Origin: Melanocharis versteri
Taxonomy: Eukaryota; Chordata; Aves; Passeriformes; Melanocharitidae
Length of the DNA: 64,000 bases
Assembly (NCBI GenBank): GCA_013397845.1
Contig: VZTG01007794.1
Span: 751,040-815,039, forward strand
Direction: 5' to 3'
In this document: piece after piece, positions 1-24,476 of the stretch
Layout of the letters: each line of letters starts with the position of its first letter
How positions within the stretch are numbered: the stretch's first letter is position 1
The notes under the pieces: generated by a model
Database searches by the model: none
What the model saw: the letters and a program-made list of their open reading frames with translations, nothing else
Told to the model about the DNA's origin: nothing
Made by a program: the position numbers and the translations under genes

Positions 1-20
1 TTTTTTTTTTTTTTTTTTTT
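1..20. repeat. Poly(T) run at the window edge
   Basis: Twenty consecutive T in intron 1 of HNRNPU. It may be longer outside the window. On the minus strand it is an A-tail, so it could be the end of a minus-strand retroposed element, but no such body is recognisable. Confidence 0.6.
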
Positions 21-301
21 GCTTTTCCGTGGGGATCATAACGTTGAGGGCCATACTGGCTGCCGCGTGGTTTATTGGCAACTTCCGTCTGCTAAATCAT
101 TTCTGATTGGCGACAAGTTTTGAGTCTCCCGTGAAAATTCAAGATACCATAGTAACATAGCAAAATTCCTTTTTAAGGTGTTACTGCTTATCTAAGGCTC
201 TAGTTTGCCGCAGTTTACAAAGGTGAAACCATCGTATAGATTTTATTCCCAGTTAAACTAAAGTTTAAAATAATTAAAATAAATCGTTGCTTCTGTTACA
301 G

Positions 302-11155
<10,854 letters not shown>

Positions 11156-11479
11156 ATACCCAAATAAATGAACTGATACATATTTCTCCAAAACCTTCAC
11201 AAGAAGTCGACTGTTTTCTTTAGTAGGCTAACTTTTTAAACATTCCACAAGAGGAAGTGCCTGCGGGTTCCTTTTTTAGAAGCTTTGTGGGTTGATTTTT
11301 TCTTTTCTTTTTTTGTACATTTTTAATTGCAGTTTTAAAGTGATTCGTAAGAGAACCTCAGCATTGTGCACGAAAAGAGAATGTGTCAGTATTTCAGGGT
11401 TCTACATTTTATCTGTAAAATGTGACTTTTTTTTTACCACAACAAAAGTAAAACGTTGCTTTGTACCTGGTGTCTTTTT

Positions 11480-11485
11480 ATTAAA
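11480..11485 (+). terminator. Candidate proximal poly(A) signal of HNRNPU (ATTAAA)
   Basis: An ATTAAA hexamer 325 bases after the stop, followed by a T-rich, C-rich stretch that could act as a downstream element. Confidence 0.45.
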
Positions 11486-12201
11486 GAATTTTCTCCTTTT
11501 TCCCCGTCCCCCAATTTCTAAGAAACAGTCGTGAGTCATGTCACAATACGGTAGAAATGTTAGCAACCAGATTCGTATGGAGGCATCTTAGTAGCCCTCA
11601 AATACCATGAGATTATGTAAAGCTCCCTATTACACTCCATCCTCTCTATGAAGCTCTTGGGTGGGGAGGGGAGGAGGGGGAGGCAAAAGTTTCTGGCAAT
11701 AACTAGGACTTTTTTGTAACATTTGGAACTCAATAAGATGTTGGGGGCACAGAGGAAACCTGGGGCTAAATAGTGATGGTGGAGTGTATGTAGAAGCTCT
11801 CAAAGTTGTAAAACTCGGTTGCTTTATTTGTGGAGGCTCAAACTTGTGAAGGTACAACACCATAATTTTTTTCCATTTGTTCTGCATTTTGATTCTGAAA
11901 AGAAGCTGGCTTTGCCCATTTCTTATTAAACAAAACTTGTTGTAAATCCAGTTGTCTAATGGGATCTATATGAAGTTAGCTGTGTGTCTGTATAACTCTT
12001 TCCCCACAAAATACTGTATACCTAGTGTGCTTGTAGTAGTTACTCCACCATTTTGTAAGCTAATGAAACTGTGAGTCACCCATTTTATATCTTAATTTTT
12101 AATCATGTCAATTCTCAAATGGGTGTATCTCCTTAGCCTGCTGATTCCTTTTCTCTTTAAAGAAAGTGGGTGGAGAAGTTTAACTCTAGACGTTTGTTTG
12201 C

Positions 12202-12207
12202 AATAAA
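12202..12207 (+). terminator. Candidate distal poly(A) signal of HNRNPU (AATAAA)
   Basis: A canonical AATAAA within caataaaataaattc, followed by tcttgtttgggattgtcg, a GT-rich downstream stretch about 20 bases on. This is the best-formed signal after the gene. Confidence 0.55.
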
Positions 12208-12230
12208 ATAAATTCATTTTACTCTTGTTT

Positions 12231-15200
12231 GGGATTGTCGCCATCAAGGTCTAAAATCCCGTTAATGCTATAAAGAGGAAGAGAATGTATGAAAGCGACG
12301 ATGTTGGACAGTTTTAAACTCATTACTGTACATGCTGAAATACTTGTGTTTCTTAAAAAAAAACTGGTGGTTGCTCTGTTAGAGATCTATCACATGTATA
12401 ATTCACAGTTTAACATGGTTATATGTATAGGGCAAAAGTCTTTGAGTTGCGCTTGCATCATGTAAATCCACTTAACCTTTTTATTGTAAAATAGACATTA
12501 GGGAAGGAGCAGGGGAAGGAATTGGACAGGGAGTAGGGTAGGAGGAAGGATTGTCATGGAGTTTAACAGAGCTTCAATTTGTTTTAACTGCTATTTTGTT
12601 CAGCTTTATGCTTCTGTAATATTGTAGTGGCAATGTTAGCTGCTAACTTGCGTTTTAATGCCGTAAGACAGGGAAAAGATGTACCCAGTGTCAGTGGGAG
12701 ACGGGGTACACGCGTGGGAACACGTGTCACTGCCACCACCGGGGCCCTGGGGTGTGCTGGCAGTCCCCGTGGCAGTGTACGGACTAGCAGAGGCTTCCTG
12801 GCAGCAGCCTAGAGCTAGAGTCGTGTGCTGTGCTTGAAACTTTTCTCCAGTGTTAGTCAATTTCTAGTAGTCTTCAGAAGTAAAGATAAACTTGTGTTGC
12901 TCTTCTAGCCTTTATAGCAGATGCCATTGCATATTGACATTAAACATTAACAGCACCACCTCCTTGTTAATAGTGCTTTAAATCATCCCTTTACTTTGAA
13001 TGAGATAAATGTAAATTGTCTTTAAAGAAACACTATTTAATGAAATTTGGGGAATTGAAACCCAAATATGTTTTGCTGAAATGGAGTTTTCTTTAGACTG
13101 GCAAAAAAAAAAGTTTAGTGTAATTAAAGTCCATTTCCCTTTTACCCTCCTCACAAGAACTAACACTTTGTATGGAGTGCTGATCCTTTGCTTATTTTGG
13201 TACTCTATAAAATGATATAGTCTTAAACTAAAATATAAGAGCCTACACTTACTATGTGGTTGTAAAGCCTGTATTTCAATGCAAAAGTCTGGGATGTTTT
13301 GTTTTCAGTTTCTTTGCTGTATGGTGTTTAAAAAAAACCCAACAAAACAGCCACACGTGAAGTGCTTCAACCCTCTCACACTCAAAAAGGAGTATCATGT
13401 TTCTATTAAAAATACTCCTCTCCAACAAAAGCTGTTTTGGTAAGTTCAGCACTAGCAGGAGCAGAATTCAAAAAGCTTCAGCACATGCACTACTGGGACG
13501 CGTGTAGCTCAGAAAGGGGGTGGAAATGTCCAACTACGTCCCGCTCATGATTTGTCAGAGTTGAGTGGAGAGCAGCACTTGCGTGGAGCCGTGTATTCAG
13601 CCTGGGTCCGCCCACACAGACTCACTCTCACCGCGGCTCTGAATATTCCTAGAGAAGGGATTTATTTTGCTATGTGAAAATGGCTTTTATAGAGAAGCAG
13701 CTACCTCGACAATCACTAATACAAAAAAAACCAGTTAGCATTTGAAAAGGACAATATGAAACTTAGCTGGTGGCTATGGAAAGGTGAGGAGGGCACAGCT
13801 ATGCTTTGCCAAAATGAGAGGGCTGAGCCATCTGTCACGTTCAGTGATTTCTTGCAGCTTACAAGGGCTTGTTTACATGCAGAAAAGTACCTGGGTCAGA
13901 GTGGCCGTGCTGCTGGTGGCGGTGGCACGGATCGTGGCATACAACACTGGGGTTTGGGCTTATGTTTTTGGGTGTTTTTCCTTTCGGAGCGCAAACTGGG
14001 TTTGGGTTTTTCCAACTGAGATGGAGTTTTCTTCCTAATAGAGTACAAACCTGGATAGCCTCGGGCTTGGCTCTGGCAGCAGGACCACGGCACAATGATG
14101 CCTGTGCAGCTGTCAGCAGTGCCAGTGCTGCTGGTGGTGCTCTCCTTGCAGCCCTGTTGGATGAAGCTCATCCTTCATTGTCCTTCGCATCCTTCAGCAG
14201 GCCGTGGCCGCCCCGCCTTGCCCGACGCTTAGCTGCAGGCTCAAGGCAGGGCAGTGCTGCGTGTCCTGGGAGGAAGCTCCCAGTTACCAACCAAACAAAC
14301 TCCAGTTGTATTTCTGCCTTTGCTGGTAACAGTCGCTAGGATACACACTGCGTGCATGGAGGTGCTTCCCGGGCATGCCACGCTCTTGGCGAGGGGCGGT
14401 GTCCTGCGTGAAAGGACTTCGTAAACAGACTCAGCTGTGGGACATCAGGAGCAGGCTTTGGTTCCGAGCGGCTCATGAGACCCCTGTCCCCAAACCCGGC
14501 TCTGCTGTCAGGAGCTGGCCCTTCCCGTGTGCTGCGCTGCTTCCTGTGCTGCAGCAGGAGTACTCGGCAGTGCTGCCACCTGTGTGTAGGAGCTCAGTGT
14601 AAGTGGCACCTGTACACGAGTTCCTTTCAGTGCCTACCGCAGGACAGCTCAGCAGCAAAGACATTTTTAGATGTTGTGCCCACTTTTTCTGATAGTGGAA
14701 TGAATTAAATCAGTCTTCTGGCAATGCCCTGTGCAGTCCAAGCCACTTGTATTAAAAGAAAAATGCTTACTCATGATGTAAGCCACTGTATTTTTTTCTT
14801 GCAACACTCCAAGCAATGCTTTTAATAGAAATAGGTGATGAAGTCATATTTTAAGATTAGGAAGTTTCCTTGTTCCTGACCTTTTGAAAAACTAGGCCAG
14901 TGCTTTCTAACAGGGCAACCTCAGACTAAGCCACAAGAAATCAAACTCAGTGGCAGAGATGTGAAATACTTTGACACTTCTGCAGACGTTAACTGCCAGG
15001 GGCTGGGCTCTCCCAAGCAAAGAAGTGTGCACACGCTGTATTTGTGAACTAGCAAGGGAGGAGTAAGTACAAGTTGGCCCAAAGCACTGTGGAGGGTGGG
15101 GAAATCTCCAGGATGTCAGAAGAAGCTGCTGAGGGGAAAGCGGAAACTCAGAAGAGCAGCTTTGTAACTCGGGTGTGTAACAGACCAGCTGTGGTGAACT

Positions 15201-16810
15201 CAGAGCAGCGTCTCTCTCACGCACATCCTCATCCTGGGCAAAGCCCCCCACGCAGGTAGAGGGGGGAAGGAGGCCTTCTCCTGAAACAGTGGCAGATCGG
15301 TGGTTAGTTTTGTGCAGCTTCTCTGCTTTGCAAGGCACCAGCCATCTCCTCTAGCACAGAAGGCCTCTCCAGAGCCAGCCCTTGCAGGGAGCTGGCTGAA
15401 ATCAGGACTTGGCCAGCAATTACTCTGGATGCGACTCCTGCCTTAGTTTGTCTTTTTGCCAGTACGGGGAGCAGCAGAAGGATTCAGCAATGAATTGGTT
15501 GCTATGTAAACTTAGCTGTAACTTAAAAAAGATGCTCAATGCTTAACGTGTTGTCAACATCAATAGCAAAAAACAAAGGCAAGTGTAAAAAACCTAGAAA
15601 TACAATTACTCATGTGGGTGACTAGATATACAAGTGTTACTTCAGAGCAAGGTTTTGTTATCCCTTCTGGGTTAGTAGACAATTTTTGATCTGCAGAGTA
15701 GTTTTGGTCCTAGAAGTTACTAAAATCAAAACAATGGGTAAGACGACTCAGTTTTTCCCTCAAACGTTTTCATGCTCAAAACATTTTTACAACTTGGTAG
15801 CCTAGGGCAGATTCAGTTTGCACTAATGATGGGGGAATCTGCTGCCTGGTTAGCACAAAAGGATTGAAACGGTACTCGTTCTCCCAGTGTTAATTCTCCC
15901 TTAGCTAGGATCAGATGGCTGCTTCTGAGGACACTTCTGATAACTCCTGTGGCATATAAATGCAAGCATGCGTCCTCTAGTCTGAGTGTGGCCTTTGTTT
16001 AGGTCACATCATTAGCCTGCAATAACTCTTCTGCAACTCTGTGCTCTGGGAGTTTTCCTTCAGGTATTAACAAAGATTTGTTTGCCTTAGACGTGGGGAG
16101 TTCTGAAATGGAGCTGATGCCCAAGACAGTTGCAAAATAAAAAGGCCCAGAATAGCACTGAAGATCTTCCTGGACATAAATACACACTTAAAATACCAGT
16201 GATTGGTGGCAAGGTGGGAGATGCACGAAAAGTCTGATTCTCTCTCTTCAGTTTCCACATAACCTACTCATATGCAAGCTAGAGCTATATTCGGGCTCTG
16301 CTGAACTTTCAGCTTTGTGGGGCTGTTGAGCAAGCAGGTAAGATAAGCTTTATATTATAAAAAGACTTGTCTTTGCAGTAAGAAAGTAGTGAGAGATGGG
16401 GGAGAGAAATGAGTAAGTCTCGAAGGAGGTATTTACTGCAATACCTTTTTCTGACAGAAGTGACACTTGGGGTTTGCTCACATCATGCTGAGAAACAAGA
16501 CTCAGAAGAACTGAGCTAGCAGAGGCGAGGCCCCATGCAGCATCACGTGCGGGTTGTGAGCAGCAGAGCTGTGCACCCAAAGCCTGGCACCCCCACACTG
16601 TGCACACTTCATCTTCTCTGCTCTGTGCTCCCTGCTGCTGCCAGAGCACCTCAGATGCTGTGGGGCCTCCGGCCCAGCCTGGGTGCACTGCATCGGAGGG
16701 AACAATTCCTGAAGGCAAACCGAGGTGCTCTTGTGTGAGTCAGGCTGTCCTCTGCATGGCACTGGGCTTTTCCTGCTCTGGCTTTTGTAGATTCTCTGTC
16801 TCTCTGTAGG
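12231..16810. other. Intergenic DNA between HNRNPU and the CR1 copy
   Basis: No gene recognised. 12.2-13.5 kb is AT-rich and could still belong to a longer HNRNPU 3' UTR. 13.8-14.6 kb is GC-richer and carries several overlapping open frames on both strands (longest 156 codons at 13869-14339) that resemble no protein I know. Confidence 0.6.
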
Positions 16811-17485
16811 CTGCAGAATCACAGAGATTTGCTTCTGGACATGGAGTCCATCCTCCCACTTGCAGCAGGACTGGCACTTGTGCTCAGGTCAGCTGGGGCT
16901 TTGCCTAGATGACGCTTGAAAACCTGCAAGGGTGGAAATTACACACCTTTCCGGGCTGCCCAGTGCACTGCCCTCAGGGTAAAACAGGCTTGTCCTCCTG
17001 CCTGGCCTGGAGCTCCCAAGCTGGAGTTCGTGGCCATTGCCCCCGCCATGTCTCCTGCAGCTATCAGATGTTTGGCTCCATCTTTGCAACTGTCCTGCAG
17101 ATAATATAAGGCTCTTATTAGTTCACCCCACAGACTAAATCCAACTCCTTCCACTGCCTTTCCAGAGAGCAGGCCTTGAGCTCCGTGGACACCTTAGGAG
17201 CCCACCACTGGTGTCTCTACAGTTTTTCAACATCCTTGTTGAGCAACAAGCCCAAAGCTGGACAGCAATATTAGATGCACTGCTCAGCAGTGTCAGTACT
17301 GGGGGATAAGTGCATCCCTTCATTCATTGGCCACATACTTCCTGATGGAGTCCAGACTGCAGTTTGACTTATTTACAGAGAGAACACTCTCCTGGCCCAC
17401 GTTCAACTTGGCAGCCAGTGTAAGTCCCATTCTCTTCAGCAGGGCTGCTATTCAGCTAGCTGCCTCCCAGCCTCTAGTGGACACC
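16811..17485 (-). mobile_element. CR1 retrotransposon fragment, minus strand
   Basis: Read on the minus strand this is a diverged CR1 3' portion. On the plus strand it starts with cagaatcacagag, the reverse complement of the CR1 octamer tail. It goes on through the usual landmarks: tgcactgccctcagggtaaa, tgtttggctccatctttgca, aagcccaaagctggacagca, and ctcctggcccacgttcaact. The coding frame of the reverse transcriptase is broken. About 670 bases; edges approximate. Confidence 0.88.
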
Positions 17486-20400
17486 CCATTAGGCAAGCAG
17501 CTGCCCTGTAAAAACAACAACAACAATCTAATCGATTGTTAAATAGTGAGACAAGCACCTCAAAAAGAAACATTAGTTGTAAATTACTGGTGCAAATTAA
17601 ATGTCTTGTGTATTCCCCCTGTTTAGTCTGAGAGCCCTTGGAGAAAGCAGCTGTGATAGTGCAATAAGAACTATTTCAGTACTTTAGTATCAGTGAACAC
17701 AGCATTTAAATGTCACAATCTGGGCATTTGGATTCCAGACCTAGGATATTCCTTCAGTCACACCTTTTGCATGAACTTGCCTGCCCCTTGTTTACAAGGA
17801 GAGCATTATCTCCCGTGTGGAGCGGGGCCCACCAAGCACCGCACCAGCTGCCAGAGCTCGAGACGACTGGCAGCTGCCCGTATGTGGCTGCGATAGGAGC
17901 TGCTTCCTGCAAAGGAAAGGAGGCGGGAGCCATCACTGAGATCCAGTGCTGCAGTCCGCAGGGCTGCACGCTGAGCCCAGCCCTGCTTGGCATTGAAAAA
18001 GCCCCACAGACTGCTTGGCGGTGGAGAAGGTGGTGGAGGCCGGGAGACACTTCCGGAAAATCAGCATCTCCCCGGCGGCTCCCGGACCCTCCTGGGAGGG
18101 GGCTGCTGCTGCTGCTGCTTCAGCGGCTGCGTTGGCACAGCCCCGGGATATTTATGTGCCTCCACAGCCTGGCAGCCAGCCAGTCCTTTTTTATTTTTTC
18201 CTTTAAGGAAACACCCGCAGAAGGGAAACGAGAGACTCCAACCGTTTCTTTCAGCAGATCCTCGTGCAGACAATGAAGAAAAGTTTTCAGGAGTGATCTT
18301 GCTTTTATAGGTACTTACTGCCTTGAAAGGTCCATTATTTAGCAAGTACAAGTATCCTTCTCTAGTTCCAGAACAAACCAGGGAAGATTACACTGCCGAA
18401 AGCAACTGAAGGGCTGGTGGGGGAAGGGAGGGAGTGCATGCGCTCCTCCTTGAATGGTGGCTGTATTCCAATTAGCGTGGATCCCACAGGAGGCCACCAG
18501 TAGACGGACAGTGCTGCTGCTATACCAGTATCTGAACCCCTCCGAATTTTGTCTGGTTTGGTGCCATGCCGGGAGTGTGTGACTGCACACAGAGCTGCGG
18601 CTTGTGGCGTCTCACAGCATTCCTGAAGCGTGGGGACAGTGGCTGCACGTGTGTATCCCTACAGCCGTGTGCGGGGGCATCCCTGGCTCTGCTGGAAGTG
18701 CGCGGTGCTCCGACGGAGCGGCTTTCCGGCCATCTGGTAGGCGGCCACTCCGTGACCCACTTCGGTGCTCTCCAGATAAGTCTCTTGGAGAGCGCAGGTG
18801 TGGGTGACAGAGATGTACACACTGAGGTGTGATGTCCCCAGTAGAAGGATGAATGGTGACAGAGAAATTTCTGAGTAGAAATGAATGCTGACTGGCTTTT
18901 GGGAAGGAGAGGGCCGTTGTGCTTGTCAGTGGGGGTAAGAAGCCCTCTACAGTAATGGCTCAAGGAGACCTTGTGAGGTTCAGGAAGAAAAGGCTGAGCT
19001 CTTTCGATCCATCTGTGAGTCTCAGTAGGCAGTAACTGGAGAATGTGACACTGGGATACTATCAGAGCTAAAAAACCGAGTCAAACAAGTTCTGTCATGG
19101 CCTCCCAGTGCTGCCTCAGGACAGCCCTCAAGTGCTTTAAATATTGGATGAAAGCACTATAGGAACAACACATAACAATCACTGGTAGCTGCAGATTTTT
19201 TGGGGGGGGTCTGAATAGGGTATTCTTCCCTGTATTTTGAGGAACAGGCTGTTAGAATTTTTTTCGCTCTATATTTGCTCTGTGAAGGACTCCTGCAACA
19301 GCCATTTGTGGTAATGTATCGGCCCAGTAATAAACCTGTTATTGGCTTTTCATCTTCAGAGATATTGCCACTATCTCAGCCAGAGCCTGAACGTTTCCTG
19401 AAAGGGAGGGGTATTAGCTTCCCTTGAATTGCTTAAGTAACATAACAAAGAGCAATGGGCAGGTGGGCTGCGTGCATCTCTCATCCTGTTTCCGCAGCAT
19501 CTGTGCGGTGTCACAGTGACGAGGTGGTGGAGAAAGATCTCTCACTGTGGCCACCTGGCAAAGGTAAAGGTGGTAAGAACTCTTGACCTGGATGACAGAA
19601 AGCGTGAATATCCGCCAGAGTTGTAAAGCTTGTAAGAGAACTCCAGAGACCTGCTATGCATGTATATGCAGGATTGAAGGCCGAGATTGTCATGGATAAA
19701 AGCACACCGTGAGCTTTTAAACAGAGTTATCACAAGCCATTTGCCATCAATAGGAGAGATGAGGATCTGTTTGTCGAGGGAGAAAACTCACATTGGCTGA
19801 GAGCACACCTGCTGCTCTTCGTTACAGCATTTGACAAAACAAACAAGGAGTTTAAAAAGTATGCAAAGCATGTGCTTCCTTCTCTCCACAGCAGGAAAAA
19901 TCTTTGTTTCTGTTAAATAGATCACCACAATGTACAGGCTGGGTTTTTTTGTAGCTGTGGCCAGTCTAAAGAGAAAGATGCCTGCAGTGGTAATTGTTCA
20001 CTCCCATGGTACATTTTAGGTACTGCCAGAGGGCTCCTGGCATGTTCAGGGGAGTTGAGGGTTTTGACGCAGTATTGCTCATGATAGATGACAGAAGCTG
20101 GCAGGATTAAAATAGCCTCAGAACAAACTGCTCTTAATCTTGAAAACAAGCAGCCATAAGGATGCCCTGACCCATTCTCGCAGGCACAGGCAGACCCCCT
20201 GCTGGATGGCTCTCAGGCAAACTATGAACTCAAGCAGAAAAAAACCAGAAGAGTGAGTGAAAAAGAGGGGACCTGCCCTTAGTGAGGGTGCTGTTGTCCA
20301 TGAACAAAAGTCTGTGTTTTCCTCAAACTGTGTCATCCAAGGTGCTATCTTTCATTAGCCTGCTCTTCCACCACCATTTGAAGGTTTAGCAGCTGTACGT

Positions 20401-23400
20401 GCTTAATGTAATATTTTCATTTTAAGTGTAAGAAAGTTATCTGTTCCAAGGTCTTGAGTCACATTGACTAAAACTCAGTTCTACTTCTGATATTGAATTA
20501 GTTCTTGGTTCTTCACTTAGTGAAAAAAAAAAAATCAAAGGATCCTCTTCTTGAGCGTCTGAATATACTGTAAAACTTTGTTTTGATCAGTTTTCCAAGG
20601 CAAGAACAATTTGTTTCAAGAGCTAAATGGAGCGAGCAAACAACTTTCATGGGTAACCACTGAGCTCTTGTGCTAAATGTCTGGATGGGAACAAGACAAG
20701 TATGGGAATTAGTCTACTAAGCTGGAGAAAATCTTTTGCTTGGGAGCTCATTACAGCTGAATTCACACAGTACTTCATTGTTACCTGGGTTGCTTATACC
20801 AGAAATAAAAAATGCACTTCCTCCAGACCCAGATAAAAAAACCCTACCAAAAGCCAGGCTCAATGACAGGAGATGACGTTTCCTCTGCAGCACTCGAGGA
20901 CTTGGGGGTGGCCAGTGACACACAAAGTGTCTGGAAGCCTGCAGAATGCAGCAAGGGCCAACATCTCCCTAAAATCTCTGCTTGGGTAAAGAGGTAAATG
21001 ACAAGTTTGGGATGGCAGCTGTAATTGCCTCTGCTGTCACCTTCAGAAAAGTTCCTGGGTTTTGAGCCTGTTGCATCTGTCGATAGCTGAAGCAGGACAT
21101 TGGCTCCTGTGAAAGGCAGTGAAGAGCAGAGGCCACCTGATCACACGCAGCCCTGGGCATGGGGCTGGCAATTACCCTTAGATCTCCACGTTTCAGCCTG
21201 GCGCCTCCACAGCGACTTCCCTTCCTGAAGGACCTGGAGGACACACCCTGTGCAAGTGGCCTCGGGCTGCTGCCGGAGTCCCAAGTGTGCGCTCCTGCTG
21301 GAGGAGGCTGCAAACGCCTTTTCCCAGAGTATCGCTACTGCAGGGAACAGGAAGAGAAAGGTGTGGAGGAGCCACAGGGCCATAAACCCATCTCTTTATT
21401 TTGCTGGTGGTTTAGGTTGCTTTAAGGAAGGATTTTACTAACTTCAGGGGTAAAAACTAACTGCTTGTCAGTCACCGTTCAGTGACCAAGTAACATAACT
21501 GTGGTAAAATAAACAGGGTTTTAACAACTTCACGGTTTCAAGTTGCTATATTTCATTCTCTCCCTTTTTATGGTTTATTCTGAGGGGGCTGAAAACCAAA
21601 CATCTTCAAAATCACTATTTCTCTTCCTTCCTAGTAACTGTCTCATAAGCCTAAGTTTTAATTTAAGCAAGTAAAGCAAAGCAAAAACTTTCATATCTGT
21701 CATGAGCTACAATACTTTAAGACTTCAAGTCTGATAATAAAATACAGAGGTGTGCTACATATTTCCACCAATGACTTAAGATTTATGAAATGAGCAGTAA
21801 CAGATGAATAGGGATACAACTCACTAATTTTAAAAAATACTTATGTCATTGTTTTCAAACGTTAGAATTACTTAAGTTACTGCAATTTTTGTTTTCTTGT
21901 CAATGTATCCTAATTTAGGACAACTAATAGCTTTGAGGTTTTTTTGTTTTATCCTGTCCCTCACTCTTTAATTGGGGTAACCCATCAGTCACTTTCAATT
22001 CACTCTCCATAGCTGGCACGGAAGAAGCTGGAGCCGGCACTTGAAGGAATTATGCCAGACTTTTTTCCCCTGCATGTTTGACGGTGAGCATTCTTCCCTC
22101 TGCTGTTGCAGGCCCCCTGCTTTCACACCAAGTCCTGCTCACAGCTTCCTTGCCTTATATCCCTGCCCTGCCCTATTCGGCAAAGGCCTCAAGTTTTAGT
22201 AAACACTGAAGCTCAAATGTGCTGGTCAGGCTGCCTGCACATTGCCTCTTCCCCAGTTTTTCTGTGAACATCTGGCATGCTCATTTTGCACTCCGCACAG
22301 TGAAGCAGAAGTATTAGATGGGTTATCTATGCAATGCAGATACATCTTGCATTTCAGTTATTGCTAAAACTGTAGTTAAGCTGCTGTTGGGCTAATACCC
22401 TTAAATGCAGTAACTTAAACCAAACCAATTAACACCAGAGAGGATTTAATGCTGCCATTTTCCCCAGATTTTTTTTATTTACACAGTATCATAAATGCTG
22501 TTTCTATTTTCTCGCCAGTCACAGTATTTGTGTGTTTTGAAGGATGCCATTATGCACGTGCTAACTTCTTTCCCATCAGCACAAAACACCATTCTCTTCT
22601 TTCCCTACAACTGCTCTTTGCCAAAGAGTAAATTTTCATCCCTGTGCTTTTGTTGCCCAAACCCCCCAGCTGACCTATGACCTCGCAGCCAAAAGACCCC
22701 CTGCTTAGGTTGCACTTTCTTTTCTTAGGTCAGATAGGAAAGAACTCAACCACGTATTAAAACAGGAGTTTGTTAAGACCAGCTTAATGGCTCTCTCAGT
22801 TTCCCACTGCTGCTCCAAGGGCTTTATGAAGCAACAGCTCCCACCCCAAGGAGAAGGAGCCTCCCGTCCCCCTGGCTCCCCACCCAACACAGAACCAGGG
22901 GAAACATTTTTCTCTTCTGAATTAGCTACCAATTAACTTCTCAGTTCAGATTTTGCAGTGAGGACAGGAAGTGCTTCATTGCATTAATTCTTCTGAAGAC
23001 TTTTTATATAAAACATTGAAATCAATGTCCTCAATAAAATTTACCTTTGTTTCCTCCAGAAGAAACATGAGGAATAGAGAGGCAAAAAGGAATTAGAGTA
23101 TATAGGTTTGTTTTCTTCTTATAAGAGGATAATCCACAGAGGGTAAAAGTTTAATTTTCTCAGTGTAAATAGCATGTTTGCTTAGTGCTCTAAGTATATT
23201 TCCAAATAAATAAATGGAGCAATACTGCTGTTTACATCTAGATTCCCAAACCTGCCTGCACCAATGTTGAGTTAACAACAGATCACAAACTCTCTCAGAC
23301 TACGTACAGGGTGGAGGAAAAGGACTATTTTTGCTTGGTGAAATGTCCTTAGACCAGAAAGTGCTTACAGCATAATAGACCATAAATCATTATATGAAAA

Positions 23401-23744
23401 AAATAAAAACATGGTGTCACTCGTGCAGACAGAAGCAAGCAAGGAGTATGATGTCATCACTCATCTTTTTACCAATATGCTACTAGACCTAACACTGTAT
23501 TTCCAAATAAGATGGTTTCCTTGAAATTATGTAGTGATATTTCTTTTAACTGAAAAATGTACAGTGGAATAGTTAAGTAGAACATGCCTTTAAAGAAAAA
23601 ACTGAAAGACAAAACAAACTTTGCTACTTACAAATAATATAAATTATTATTCCACAAATAGTAGGGAAGTGTACTAAATAGCAAGATTTTTAATGAAGTA
23701 AAAAATTATTTCCTTACACAGTTTAGACTGCTCTGAAGTGTGAT
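17486..23744. other. Intergenic DNA between HNRNPU and COX20
   Basis: No gene recognised. 17.8-18.9 kb is GC-rich with overlapping chance open frames (for example 188 codons at 17710-18276) and a (CTG)6 run at 18102-18119. The rest is AT-rich unique sequence without nameable repeats. Confidence 0.6.
18102..18119 (+). repeat. (GCT)6 short microsatellite
   Basis: Six perfect trinucleotide units in a GC-rich intergenic island. On the minus strand it reads as CAG/poly-Gln in one open frame, which is probably not coding. Confidence 0.8.
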
Positions 23745-24334
23745 TTTATTCTTAGTTTCAAACAGACGGAACAAAGATGGAAATCCTTCAGCTTCACAGT
23801 GTATGTAAGTTATCTGGTTATCCTGCAGCTGAAATCTTACAAAGGCTGCTGATACCACCCACCTTGCACAAGCAAAGCCTTCTCCTACTGTTTAAATATT
23901 CCTGTTTTACAAACAGTACTGTTAACAATAGCACTGAAGGATACCTTTACTCAACAGCTGATGGAAATATTTTCCTGTATTTAAATGAGATGTAATTACA
24001 ACTTTGCTGAAACAAACCACACTCTGTTTATAATGGAAGTTAAAGCAGTCCCAAGTCAGTGTCGTTAATCCTCTGAGACCCTGCAAGAGAACACATCAGC
24101 TCCCAGATGTTTAAGAGGACGTCATTCCAAATGTGTGCAGTCACATACATACATACATGACACAAAGCAAGGCTTGTACAGACTTAACAGATTCACTACG
24201 GATTTCCCGCTCGGATTTGCTAGGAAGACCATGATTTACCAGTTTTAGACACCTCACAGGCTTACAGTGTAGACCGACATTTTTGGACCACCTTTTCCCA
24301 AAGATGTGTTAAACCACAACTCCTCCAGAGCAAC
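23745..24334 (-). other. COX20: COX20 3' UTR (probable) with poly(A) signal
   Basis: Non-coding sequence after the COX20 stop. The first canonical minus-strand AATAAA is at 23745-23750. The extent is inferred from that hexamer only; other hexamers lie further down. Confidence 0.4.
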
Positions 24335-24476
24335 CTATGAATCTCTTCTTTCACTGCCAGGTTGTTCCTTTTTGGGATCAAGATAACTGCCTTCAAATAA
24401 ATTTCTGTTTTTCACTCCTTCTTTAAGCATTCTTTGCCGGATCCTTTGCTGGGCCAAGTTGTACCTGCAGTAAAAC
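24335..24476 (-). CDS. COX20: COX20 last coding exon
   Basis: The acceptor is ctag followed by gttttactgcaggtac. Starting there gives WFYCRYNLAQQ, in line with human WFHCRYNYAK. The closer ctgcag acceptor would drop four conserved residues. It ends EQPGSERRDS and TAG. Confidence 0.93.

Larger units (their letters stand above)
11156..12230 (+). other. HNRNPU: HNRNPU 3' UTR (probable extent)
   Basis: AT-rich, non-coding and repeat-free sequence after the stop codon. An ATTAAA hexamer lies at 11480-11485 and an AATAAA at 12202-12207. Either could set the 3' end, giving a short (about 0.35 kb) or long (about 1.07 kb) UTR. The distal end is inferred from the hexamer only. Confidence 0.6.

Noticed and set aside
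13869..14339. 156-codon open frame in the GC-rich patch at 14 kb
   Set aside because: Other frames on both strands are open over the same bases, with no start context, splice support or family resemblance.
17710..18276. 188-codon plus-strand open frame
   Set aside because: GC-rich region with open frames on several frames at once, low-complexity W/R and Leu runs, and no recognisable domain.
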